Positions 1-12,800 of a stretch of DNA of 64,000 bases are shown one piece after another. Below the pieces are notes generated by a model. That model was not told the origin of the DNA and searched no databases. It saw nothing but the letters and a program-made list of their open reading frames with translations. Each line of letters starts with the position of its first letter. Position 1 is the first letter of the stretch. This stretch comes from Paragordius varius (taxonomy: Eukaryota > Nematomorpha). The position numbers and the translations under genes were made by a program. The stretch is from NCBI GenBank assembly GCA_964247055.1, contig OZ176050.1, positions 5,332,001 to 5,396,000 of the forward strand, written 5' to 3'.

Positions 1-44
1 AAAAATACCAAATTTTATTGCCCTTCTATAATGAGCTAGTCCCT

Positions 45-504
45 TTAACACGAATTGGATTATCTATTTACCTCAGACAATAATTAAGTTGATATTTTTA
101 AAAAAATATTGAAAGAAGCGGTTTCAATTTAAATTTATGTTTCTACCCTACTAAAAATTATAGAAATAAGTAATATTTAAATAGAATTTAGTTTTGGATA
201 ATAGTTCCGTATCAACTACTTTGAGCCATTTATATTGATTCTAATCCTAAAGTTAATGCTATTTTTTATTTAAATCACTAACACTGATATAAACAGAAAA
301 AGTAGTTTATTTTGTATTTTTATACTTATGCACACATGGGATGTTGGTATTATATTTCGGTTCATTAATGTTATATAAGTGGAAATTTTTGCCAAGGTTT
401 TAATCCTTATATTTTGAAATTTTAAATTTTAAACAAGCCTGGGGTATCTAACTACCTCAATTTGAATCGAAGAACTGAAATAAATGTGTTGAATCCAATG
501 TTAA
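45..504 (-). repeat. TTAA-flanked MITE, copy 1
   Basis: The copy begins TTAACAC and ends with GAATCGAAGAACTGAAATAA-like sequence running to a final TTAA at 501-504. It carries the family hallmarks: a CCTGGGGTATCTAACTACCTCAA stretch reading as a hairpin, and the CAAGGTTTTAATCC and ATTAATGTTATATAAGTG blocks shared with the copies at 42.8, 55.1 and 56.2 kb. It is diverged and slightly shortened. Confidence 0.7.
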
Positions 505-1500
505 AAACGCAAAAATGCCGGAGTTTCGCGATAAAAATTTTAAATATGCTAAATTTTGATATCACCTAAAATTATTTTTTACAAAGTGCATAATTTAAAA
601 ATTTTATTTTTAGCAAAATTTTGTTGAAGTGTACTCCCTATATTTTGAGACATGGTAAAAACGGTAAAAAACGCTCTAAGATAATAAAAAGACTTATTCT
701 ACATATATTTCAATGATGCTGAATATTTCTATCACCTCAGAATTTTGATTAATTCGTTCGTTATGAAAATTATGTTAAATCAATATCGTGTTTTTTACAA
801 AAGTTACCAAATTTTAAGCGATTAAACTTTAAATTTTTGAAGCAATAGTGTTCAGCATCGTCGAATTATATAGAAAAAGTGTTTTTATAATATTAAGCGT
901 TTTTATCCGTATGACGCAAAATAGTATGAATTAGGCTTCAAAAAGTTTTTGTATTTTTTTGAAAAAATTTAGCTGATATCAAAATTATGCACACAATAAT
1001 TTTTATCGCGCAATTCAGGCGTTTTTGCGTATATTTTAAAAGGACTAGCTCAATTTAGAAGAGCAAAAAATTGGGGCTGTCGGAGTCTGCATCCAAAAAT
1101 TAAATTTTTTGGAAATATTGTTTCGCTTTTTATCAGAATATATGTATTTCATTAGAGGGTTTTTTGTGGACATGCCTAGATATCGACATCATTAAATTAA
1201 GTGCATACAAAAAATATTTAATGGTATATATATTCTGGTAGAAGAATGAATCAATTGTAGTGCTGGTTTTAGCCTTATGGGTGATTTAAGATATAGACTT
1301 TGATTGTAAATGATCCATATCGAAATCTCTCAAAATTTTATTCGCATTATGCCAAATAAAATTTTTTTCATGAAGGCTAAATGCTACACTCCAAAAATTA
1401 TCATTTAAAATTATTTATTTAAAATTAAAACAATATTTTTTAAAATGTTAATTTTTAGTGTCGAGAGTCTAAATTTTTGGCCCCCTCTAATATGAGCTAG
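505..1500. repeat. Dispersed AT-rich repeat, copy 1
   Basis: The block includes GTTCAGCATCGTCGAATTAT followed by a GAAAAAGTGTTTTTATAA-type stretch, and CTGTCGGAGTCTGCATCCAAAAATTAAA followed by ATTGTTTCGCTTTTTAT. The same words in the same order recur at about 25480-26000 and 29760-30230, and more weakly at 57060-57600. Borders, terminal structure and class are unknown. In three of the four places it lies next to or near a TTAA MITE or hAT derivative, so it may be the interior of a larger element. Confidence 0.5.
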
Positions 1501-3332
1501 CCTTCTTAAAATAAGCGCAAAAATACCGAATCACCATAAGAAACATCTGGCAAATAATGACATATAAAAAAATATTATTGAACAAAAATGCATACTTGGT
1601 TTAAAAATTTTATTTTTTAGAAAAATTTTTTCTAACAAATGCAGATGCTAAACATTTCTAAAGGTTGTTTTGCTTTTAAAAGGCATTTCATAAAAAAACA
1701 TAATTCGGGAAAGCTGTTTTGGTTCCAGTTCCAAAGATTATTTTGGATTATTAAGTATGGATTTTGTTCCGGATTTAGGTTCAGGATCCGATTAATTTTA
1801 GTTCATGCATCCGATCCGAATGTTTTTATCTTCGAAAACAATATTGGTTCTGTATGGTTGCGGCTTTTTTGTTTACGGATCAAAGGGTACTATTTCAGCT
1901 TATATAACAGTTATCCTATTTTTTGATTAAATTTGATATTACAGCCTCAAAAACATAAGCCTGTGAGCCCCTATATTAATGTTTTGTGATAAAATTTAAA
2001 ATAATATATTATCAGTTCAACCATATTAAGAGGTAAATTGTATTCAAATGAAAAAAATGATAAAGTATGCATGAACCATCAATCGCGGTTGGTGTCTTAA
2101 AGGTTCGGAATAGTTTTAAATTATTGTAGTTCCAAACGGTTCAAAAAACTTAAGGTTCCGTTCCGCAAAGGGGTTTAGGTTAAGTCGTCTAAAAATTTTG
2201 TTTTTAAAAATTAAATTTAATATATTAGCGTTGCGAAATTTTGTTACGTCCTATCAAATTATATTAGGCCAATAACTATACATGTTAAATATGCTAATAT
2301 TCGCAGTAAATATGTAAAACCAATGTTTTACAATGATGGGTTCAGGTGCAAACTTTTCAAATAAAAATAAATCTGTCAATTTTTTTGCTAATTATCAATT
2401 AAACTTAATTGCGTACCATATGGTTTCCACATTAATTAGAATTGCACATATAGAAAAAAACTAATAATGAAAAATCTTTTTTTCTTCAAGTTTTACCGCT
2501 ATAACGTGTAAAATAATGGTAAGTGATTCTGGTTATAATGCACATTTTTGAAATATTTTTTTTATTAATGCTGTTTATAGGAGAAAGAGGGGAGGGAAAT
2601 ATACGTTTGTTATAGAGATAGTAAAAGGTTGTTGTTTTTTCTTGTGTTTCAAGCTGAAATTTCTCATTGATTTTTTGATCAATAAAATATTATATTTACC
2701 ATACACTTTATATATATATGCTGCTATATGCTACAAATATGTTTGTACTATTTTTCACTATACTGTATAATGAACGTATCTTGATCGTTAAAGGAAAACG
2801 GAATAATGTTTATAATTTTTTTTTGAAAACATCACATTTACACCTTTACAATGTTTATGAGTTAATTTTTAATGAAAATAAATCAATAATATAATTTGTG
2901 GTTTATTTTATTTAACCGATATTGTTTGCAACATTCCAAAACTATATTCGGACGCATTCCTATTCAAACAATGGGTAAAAAAATGCTTGATAATTTTACT
3001 ATGAATTTTACAATTATATATACCTAAGAATGTTGAAAAGGTGTTTACCGTTTTGAACACTACATTTTTGTACACATTGATCCTTTAAAATTATCCTTAA
3101 AATTTTTTAATTACTTTTGTCTGTAAATTTAACCATTCATTCTTTTGCTATCTCAAAAATTATAAAAAAAATTGTTTTTATATGTAAATCATTTTGCATC
3201 ATAATGTATGTTTTGTATTATATTCAATAAATTAAATCTTAACGGTATAATATTATATTTAATTCTAAATTTTTTTAACGAATTCACCGTTGCTTTAATC
3301 CTCATTTTCAAATTGAATAAACTCTGGTTTTT

Positions 3333-3622
3333 CTAACTGACTTGTTGATTATTGGAAGTAATTATTTGTGGGCTTTTGCATCGATCTATAAAATTCCAAT
3401 AATATACGATTAAATCAACATTTTCGGCCCATTTGTATATTTTGCTAATATGGTTAACTCTGAAAATAATTTAGTTTTGTGCCCGCTCCTTTATCCTTAA
3501 AATAAAATGTTAACCACAGAAATTTTAATCACTCTTTAAATATACCGTAAATTCATAAAGTTTACAGTTCTCTAGGCAAATAAATAATTGAGTACGCCGT
3601 TTATGAGTTGGAGAGATTTTTG
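3333..3622 (-). CDS. Candidate partial gene, unknown product
   Basis: Three minus-strand blocks join in one frame: 3596-3622 (27 nt, QKSLQLING), 3546-3571 (26 nt) and 3333-3459, which gives 41 codons and then TAG. The last block includes KIYKWAENVDLIVYYWNF and looks coding. The gap 3572-3595 would be a 24-bp GT-AG intron, matching the ultra-short introns elsewhere in this window. An ATG at 3777 on the same strand could begin the gene (MNWSLYRF, donor at AA|GTATAC), but its phase fits only if the 27-nt block is skipped and acceptor 3570-3571 is used, so the 5' structure is unresolved. I do not recognise the family. The ATG at 3777 would be only 32 bp from the NWD2-like ATG on the other strand. 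Confidence 0.33.
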
Positions 3623-3809
3623 CTGAGAAATATTATGAAATGTATAAGATAGGAACAAAATAACGGGTTAGAAGTTTATTGGGTGATTGGATTATTGTTG
3701 TTGTTGTGTATATTATTCAATATACATGTTAATAATCAAAAAATAGTATACTTAAATCTGTATAGGCTCCAGTTCATTCTGTTTATTAACATAAATATTA
3801 TAATTATAT

Positions 3810-6800
3810 ATGGATTTTTGTTTAGATGACAGATTAGCAAAATATAATACGGCGAATGTCGAAAAAGTTTTACACCTTTATGATCTAAGCTACATACCCC
3901 AGCCAAGTGTAAGACACATAAAAATCTTCATTTCCAGTAGTCATCATGAAGGTATAATAAACTTTTATAAACCCAGGGTTTCATAATACGTTAAGATAAT
4001 ATAAAATTAGGGGCTGGTAAAAAAATTAAAAATATTTTAACCTATGTACCTGATCGAAAAGCATATAAATTACCAAGTTTGATATTTGAAATGGGGAAAA
4101 ATAATCTAAAATTCACAAAAATATGAAAAATATGATATTAACGTAAAAATAAGATTAAAAGATTTATTATAAATTGTATGATTATTTTATTAAGACCGTT
4201 TTTTTCAAAATAAGACATTTGAATAATAGATAGTGAAGCAAATAAGTATGGCATTATAAAAAAACTAATTATAAGTTTAAAAAACCCCTATTAAAAAATG
4301 TTTATTTCAACGTATTATTAAAAATCTGATTTTTACATTTTCGATGCCTCACTTTTTAAATATAATATCTAATAAAATTATATTATATATTTTAATATTT
4401 ACTAATAATTTCCAAAATATAAAGAAAATTTTACAGTTATCCCTAACATTCTGAAAAAGTTCAAGCGTTTTCTCATCTAAAAATACCAATAATTTAATAT
4501 ATACATTTTCAAGCTAAATTTGATGCAGTCCGTAAAGTTCGTTATATTATATGGTCATATATTTAATAACAAAATGTTTTTTTAATAGAATTCGAATATG
4601 AAAGGAAATTGCTTAGATCCCTTGTTCTACCCGATCTCCAAAATTTTTGCTCCCAATTCGGACATGATGTAGAATTTATTGATATGAATGAGGGCTCTTA
4701 CCAAGACCCTTATTATGATTCTCATCTTTTTGAATATTCATTCCAATGCATTAATGATTGTTTTTTGCAGAGTCGAGGCGTTTTTTTCATAGTAATATTT
4801 ATAAAATATCCTATTAATTTACTAATTTTTTTATATAAAATTAAAATAAGATTTAAAAGTTGCATTTTATGCCCTTAGATATTATAAAACTTTTTTATTT
4901 TGACTAACATTTATTATTCACTAGTTTATTTTTTGCTAACTTTACCATGTTGGTTGGCGCGCCTCTTATGTAATCATATCCTCTTTATCGATTTTTTAAT
5001 ATTTCATTTTCAAGATACATTGGTTTTATGTGAAAAGGTCCATACTTTAATAAAAGCTTCACGAAACATGTCATGGAAAAAATCTTAAGCTTGTGTCAGT
5101 TTAAAAAACAACTTATTTTTTTAATAGAAACAATATATTGCAAAAAAAGATATGAGGATAAAACAGGGGTGGCCTCATGCGGCTTTCCGAGACTGTATGT
5201 GCGCCGAGAGAAAAATCTGGAAATCCATAATTTGCAAAAATTTGCTTAAAATTAGTAAAATTGAAACTAATAATTTTTCTGATTAGGTCTACTAAATTGG
5301 CAAAAACTAGTAAAAATGTTAAATTGTGTTTGATTTTTTCATTAATACGTTTTAAACCAAAAAAATATTTATGAATGCTCATATCTATTTCAATCGCGGC
5401 CCGCCAGCTTTTTTTAAGTCAAAAATGCGGCCCGCAATGCCATTTTTGTTAGGCACCCCTGAGGTAAAACACAATAAATTGAAGATTTCAATCAAATTTT
5501 TGCGTTGAAAATTACTATATTATATAGAGTTTAAAATGCTTATTGTCAATTATAATTCCTATAATTGTATTTGCAAAATTTGTCATGTTTAAATTTTTAG
5601 GGATTAATTGGAGAAAAAGAGGGCGTTATACCCATCCCTGCTGCAATATCAGTTCCAGATATGGAAGTTATCACTGAATATATTAGGAATGATGACAAAA
5701 GTATATACATCTAATAAGTGTAATTATACAATTTACTAAGTTAATTAAACAACATCTTTTACTTCAGAATTATCATACATAACTGAAAATTACAGCGAAA
5801 ACAATGAAACGTTCCCATATTACATGTTACACGAATTGACTAAAACAGCTCCACTGTATTACAAGTAGTATTAAAAATATTTCTCAACATTATTGCCCGC
5901 AATTAACATTTTATTGAACAATGAATGCTAAAAAATATTTAATAATACTTACTTTAGGAGAACGCTTTCTGACGAAGCCAAATCTGATAGAAAAATGTGG
6001 GAAAACACCCAAAATGAAATACGCCATATCTTACGCGATGTTACAACAAAGGCAAAAAAGGATGAAAAGTTATCGTATACCTTTTGCCACAAGAGTGGTA
6101 TAATTTTTAATTTAATTGACAATAATAACATTATTAATAATTTTGAATTTAATATAAATTTTGTTAATTATCTAAAATGTTAAGCCAATATGTTGCATGT
6201 GGAGAAAGCCATCAGCCTATCCCAAACATCCAGCAATTGCCAGGCCATACTTTTATTAAGAGGTAAAATATTTTTGAATATAATTAAAATATATAAACGG
6301 TAAAACATGAATTTGATCTTATTAAAAAATATATATAATAGAAAATTACAAATGTTCCGACCCAAATTTAAAACAGGCCATTCAAAATCATCCTTCTGCA
6401 TTTTTTATTAAACGACCGGCAAGAATCAATCCTGACAAAACTGTTTTTGAAGTATAATATATAAAATACTTAACATAAATTTTATTGTGGTCTAATTTGT
6501 TCAATAATTATTTATTTTTAAATGTAAAGAGCAAATTCGTACAAGATGTTATTCCGGCAATCAAGGAATTGATACAGGCATCTATTCAAACCAGCGCCCT
6601 TACAAATCTTAAAATACAAGACAAAGGATTAAAAGAAGTGTACAAAGAAAGTTTGGCACATTTGGATTTTTGGAATAATGTGGTTAAGGCAAAAGTTCCA
6701 ACCTTTGCTCAGAATAATGATTTATTGCATGCTGTTAAACAACTATGGGGTTTGGCAGATCATGCAACTCCATCGCAAAATAAGAATGTCACGGAAAACA

Positions 6801-9800
6801 GTGCTGAAAGTTCAAGACAAAGGTTGAATATGGAAAATCAAGGATGTCCCATCATCCTGACAGGGGGTGAAGGTGTGGGTAAAACATGTGCTTTAAGTCA
6901 GATATTAGAACTTGTGAATGAAGCCTACCCCAGGGACCAATCTCATGACCGAACAGTTTTGTTGCGTTTTGCAGGCCTTACACCAAAAACAGTGAACATG
7001 TCTCAATTGCTAAGAGGAATATGTTTGCATCTTTGGTATGCTATTAATATGTCGATTAAAGGGAAACGACAACAACCATTAGAAACGATATTTAAGGATT
7101 CGCAGCATTTCAATACCTTTAATATGTTTACCTTAATTGGTCGTTTCAACGATTTGTTAAAAACTTTGGGTGAAAGTGATAAAAATCGACATATATTCAT
7201 ACTGATAGATGATTTTCACAGAATATATCAACCAAGTTCTTGGTCTATGAACTCCGGCAATAAACAAAGTATAAATCCAGATGGTAATACTGGAAAAATG
7301 GGAACGCCTGGTAATACGCCAACATCCCCTCTTAAAATATTTCCCCAGGTTCTGCCCTCCAACATTCATATTGTCTTAACTATGAATCTTAATAAATACA
7401 TAAATGATCCAAACAGTCAGGACGGCCAAAAGCTGACTTCCCTTCTTCTTGATGATTTACGTCTCAATTTCGGGTCAAACACACAAATCCTACAAATTGA
7501 CACGGTCAACTCTCGTACACTTAACCCAATGTTCGTGCAAGATATATTTTCAAATGCCTTCAAGCAAGCCAAGATTGATCAGGAACCCAGATGGATGCAG
7601 CATTATTCAACGAAAACTCAACGTGAATCAGTGGTTAATTATCCCGCGGCACAAAAAATGGTTATAAATCAAGCTTTATTAGCAGGACGTATTCCCCTTT
7701 ATGCCACACTTTTGGCTCAAATAGCGAAAGATTGGTCCCTTCGGTACAAACCAGAAGGCATTAATACCTTGCCTCTTAACATTGTTTTGCTCATAAAAAC
7801 GATATTTGACAAAATTGATATACAAACTGAGGGTACAACGTTAACTTACATCTTAAGGTATTAATCCATGTTTTTTAATATTATCCATTGTATAAAAATT
7901 TGTATAATTATCCGTATATATTATTAGCTGCCTGATATGATGGTTTTTGAAATAAATTTTTTTTTATTAAAAATGCATTTAGTTTTTTTACGTTAAAAAG
8001 TCTAATAACTATGTTAATAATTTTTTTTTAATTACTTAATAAAACTCATTATTTGATTATATTTCAACAAAACGTATTAATTTAATGTTTGTAGTGTTAT
8101 AATCAGAAATTATATTCTTACACCTTTAATCAAATTTAAATTTGTAACAGGGGTTTTTAATATGATTAATGACTAAATTTATTTATTTCCAATGATTGTT
8201 AAAAAAATTTGTCGGAAAGGGATTGAATATGGGTTCATTGTTTTTATTAAAGGATCTTATAATCGCGGATTCTAAATTAAATTTATCTTTTCCATAAATT
8301 TAATTAAATTTTATTTTTTAAAATGTCATAGGTATATCTCATCATCCCATATCGGTATAACCGAAATCGAATTACTAGACATTCTTTCATGCACGAAACC
8401 TTTGATGGAGATGTATTTTCCTGGTGTGGTTACCTTTGATTCCAGATTTCCTTATTTTATGTGGGCCCTTATTAAAAAACGACTAGGTTTAGATTTATTT
8501 TATCATCATGGGTTCATTTAAGTATCAAACTCTTACACTAGGCTCATAAAGGTGTCAGAGATAAAATACCAAAACTCTATAATTTTATCATTACTGTCAC
8601 TGGACAGTCGATTGTTAAAATGATCATCCTTAATACAACTTAAATTATTTTTTTGAGCAAAAGATTCTTTACACTTTTCATACTATGACGGTTTTAATTC
8701 ATTTTGCATCTTATAAATAGAGCCACTTCTAGATCACAAGATCATTGATGGTAAGGTATTGATAAATTGGAATCATAAAGTCATTTGTAACATGGCCAAA
8801 ATGTATTCAATTCAGAAGCCTATAGAAATGGTATACTAGCTACAATTATTTCATTAAACTTTATGAATTAGGCATAAATATAAAAAATAATCATTATAAA
8901 ATTAATTATAAATATATTAATATTAAAAGATGTGATTTGTATTAAAATTGGATTTAAAATAGGATATATAATTTAATAGGTGTCCAACGTTTTACTATTA
9001 AAAATAAATCTTTTTATTCGAGATAACGGTTTCAAATTATAAAATTCGTTGTTAGATACATATCATAATGGGACACAACTAGACAGCAATTCTAACAAAT
9101 GTTTAATATCCAATTTGGTAATTATCAAGTTGATGGTTATAATCAAATAATTAAATTATAAAAATCAAATTTAGAAGAAAGGTTTATCACAAAATATGTA
9201 CTATTAAGGTTGAAATTTATGATTAACCTTTATAGCAAGCAGATTGTTTTTTCACATTGGAAAATATTTGTCAAATTATTGTGAATATTAATAACAGACA
9301 CAAACGCACTGTGATATGGCAAATCTATTCCTTGAAACAATTTATTTATCCAAGGAAGCTAATACTTCAACCCTACTTCCCTCAACGACTATCCCATTGA
9401 ATTTTAGGGAGATAACAATGCAACCGCTGTTATTTAATGAATATCAGTATAACACGCGGAGGATATATGAATTATGGTATCATCTATTGTATACAGGTAG
9501 GAATTCTTTAAAATATGACTCTATTTTTATAAATAAATCGACAAAAATAAATGTTTGATAATTATAAAAATTTATCTGTTCAGGGGATTTGAAATTATTA
9601 AAATTTCATGCTTTGTGCAACTTTGATTATTTGATGGCTACATTGCATGGAGTATCTCTGGGTTACCTACTCTACATATTTGATAAAACGCTTAAACGTT
9701 TCTTGGATTACGAAATTCAAACATTGTGTGCGACACTTGTTAAATCTGTGGATATCTTAAATAAAGATCATTTACAACTTGCTTGTGAAATTATTGGGAG

Positions 9801-12800
9801 ACTAAGAAATGTTGACGGTAATATCATCAAGCATAATATTTCATCTCTTAATATAAACCATCTTTTAATTTAAATATAGCTGCTCAATTTCCTTTTTCAC
9901 AGCTTTTTTCAAATTTTTTTATATTAACCATTTTAATACTAAAATGTGAATTATTAGAATCATGCATTCAACAAATAGGGTAGTTGACAGCTCGCCTATA
10001 TCAAATATTGCAATAAATATGTTTACAATACAAACTTGGATATCACGTTTTAGATTACAAACACAATTTACGGTTAATTATCTTTTTTAAGGTTAAAATC
10101 TGGTCTGCTATAAGGTACATAAGAAATTATTTTATAAATACAAAAGTCATTTTTTGTGGATATTTTTATTGAATCTAGATAAAAAGTATTGCGATCCTAA
10201 ATTTATGTTTATTACGCTCTTAATACCGGAGGTAGTCAATATTTCCAATTGTATTTGCTCGTATTTTTATGCCTTTAATTAGCCAGACATGGATTGTATA
10301 TGTTAAATGTGTGCATTAGAAAACGCATATCCCTACCTCGATAATTTGGTTATACAAGCTATGGAATGGTGTGATTCCTATACACAACCTTTGTTGGTCC
10401 CACTCTCTTCATGGTTGGAAATTTCCAATCCCGATCTTTACGATATTTTTTCCCTGAATGACAACACAGCAAACTTAGCAATCCTAGCTCCAAGCAGTCA
10501 ACACATTTTGGTTTCATCGTTGAAGTCGAATAATATCGATATGTATCATTTGGCATCCCATGAATTTATTAGATCTTTTAAAGGTATGCTGCATATGTAC
10601 ATACCGGGTTTGAGAATAATAAATTTATTTTATACTTTGGCGAATCGTTAAACATTTTAATGTTTTTTTGATTTTATCAATGGATTTATTCTATTTTTAT
10701 TTTCAAATGTTTGGTCTAAAATAGGCATACAAGGGTCTGTAATTGCATTAGTCATCTCCTATAATAGCTCTTTTGTGGCATGTGCGACAACCGAAAACAA
10801 CATTAGTTTTTGGCTTATTGACAAAGAGGATGTTCATGGTACCATAAGGTACAAAGCTTTTAACATCTTAATTGGTTTCTCGATTATATTAATGTACATA
10901 GGAAAAAGCAAATATGGAGGGTATACAATTATTTTAAAAGAGTTAAAATATGACCTACCCACCGATGTCTGAATTTTATTATCTTTGCACATTTGATCAA
11001 GAATACAATAAATAACTATACAGATTCTTATATTGGTTTTACACACAACTTTGAATATTTTTTATTTAATGAGCCTTAAATGGCGAAGATAAACTTTAGG
11101 TTTAACACCAGATTTTTAGATAGTACTATAATTATTTATGAACTGGTTTTTCAATCGATAATATATAATCGAGAGAAGACAAAGCGATCGATTTTGTTTA
11201 ATATAAAACCGACATTGATTTATTTTATAACAGATTATGCAAATAAACTTGTTTGAGTTCAACAGCATAGTCTGCAAAAAATAATTTTATAAATTTTGAA
11301 GAAACTAAATTTTTGACAGATTAAAGCGTTCAGAATTCATAATCGGCACTCTAAATATGTTACAAAAATATCTCTATAATTACACTATATATCGCAACAT
11401 TCTGATTGTTTGTGTTTTTAGGCCAAATGAAAATCAAATAACCACGTTACTACTCTCATATGATGATCGTCTCATTTACTCAGGATATAAAGATGGACGC
11501 TTAGCATGGTCGTCTACAGTGAATTATCAAACGATAAAACTACTTTTAGCTCATAAAGGGCCCGTTACAGGCTTAGTTCTTAATAGCTTTGGGGAAGTTC
11601 TAGCATCAAGTCAGATAATAAAAATAATAAATTAAATTACTATTAGATCCCATATATATAATATATCAGAAATTGCAAAAATACGTCCATGTCATACCAA
11701 ATTAAACAGAGCCAAATTAGTTAGCAAAAATGTGCCAATATTTTTGACTAACCTTTTGTAAATCATAGCGCATCCATTAATGCCCCTCGTAATTTTATGG
11801 ATAAAGAGAATTTTTTGTGAATAAAATATCGTTATTTTATATACCCTCAAACCAATAATTTTTGTAAAGATTTCAAAGCCATTTTATATTTTATTTGACT
11901 TCTAATATTTTTGATATAACCATGATCTTTCACCCATCACTTTGATTTCAACAAAAGAGCAAGGATCTTTAGTTGCTTTAAATCGTGTTTTGAGCAGAGG
12001 GATCTCTATTTTTCACGGAGTTGGGCGTGCATACGTCATATATTTTACACCTAACACGAATTTAATTGTTTTTAGTTCCGGTTTACATAATATTGCGCGG
12101 TTCCGAACCGAATGGTTCCGGTTCTGGATTCATTGTTTTTGGGTTAAATAGCTCTGATTTTACTGTTTAACTAAATTTACAGATACCCTATTTAATAGGT
12201 GCGAATACCTGCTAAACATTATCTAAGCCAAAACATGCATGTTATTCCAAATTAAAAAAAAAATTTTTACATGATTCAAAATCAAAAAAAATTGAATAAT
12301 GCAAATATGTATTGCAATAAAGATGCTAAAATTTAATTTATGAATCATGACAGTTTTAAAAACGGCAACCGTTTAAAAAACGCTTTTGGTCTCTAACTAT
12401 AAATTATAGTTCCGTCACAGTATTCTAATTAAATATTTAGAAATTATATTAAAATTATTGCTAGACAATGAAAACCCGATATTTTATAATATTTTGTGTA
12501 AATGCCGAATTCGTAACTTAAAAAACTATTTATTCGCTTAAAAATAAATAAATGTAAAATCGATTTTAAAATAAATGCTTATATGATATATAATTATTCT
12601 TTAACAGGTTCTGAGGACAAAACTATAAAGTTATGGCTAGTTGAGAATGGTACGTTGCTTAATTCGATCGAGGATACCGGATTCCCCATACGTATGATCA
12701 AACTTTCCCATGATGATATATTTTTGGCAGTTTTATGTCAAGAATATCATATTCAAATGCGGGCATTAACGACCGGTACCTACCTCTACCGATTAGATCA

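Larger units (their letters stand above)
1..3332. other. Intergenic repeat-rich DNA
   Basis: No gene is recognised here. The first 0.5 kb is a copy of the TTAA-flanked MITE (45-504). About 505-1500 is a copy of a dispersed AT-rich repeat that recurs near 25.5, 29.8 and 57.1 kb. The rest is very AT-rich, with short stretches rich in GGTTCCG-like words near 1720-1800 and 2100-2170. The 95-codon open frame at 1639-1926 has repeat-like, low-complexity composition and no recognisable domain. Confidence 0.6.

Noticed and set aside
8487-8520. Later donor for the NWD2-like ninth exon
   Set aside because: Donors near 8508 and 8521 give the wrong phase or a stop; only 8487 continues into EPLLDHKIIDGKV.
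11942-12151. 69-codon frame in NWD2-like intron 15
   Set aside because: Includes GGTTCCG-type repeat words and no family match; the flanking WD exons join across it in phase.
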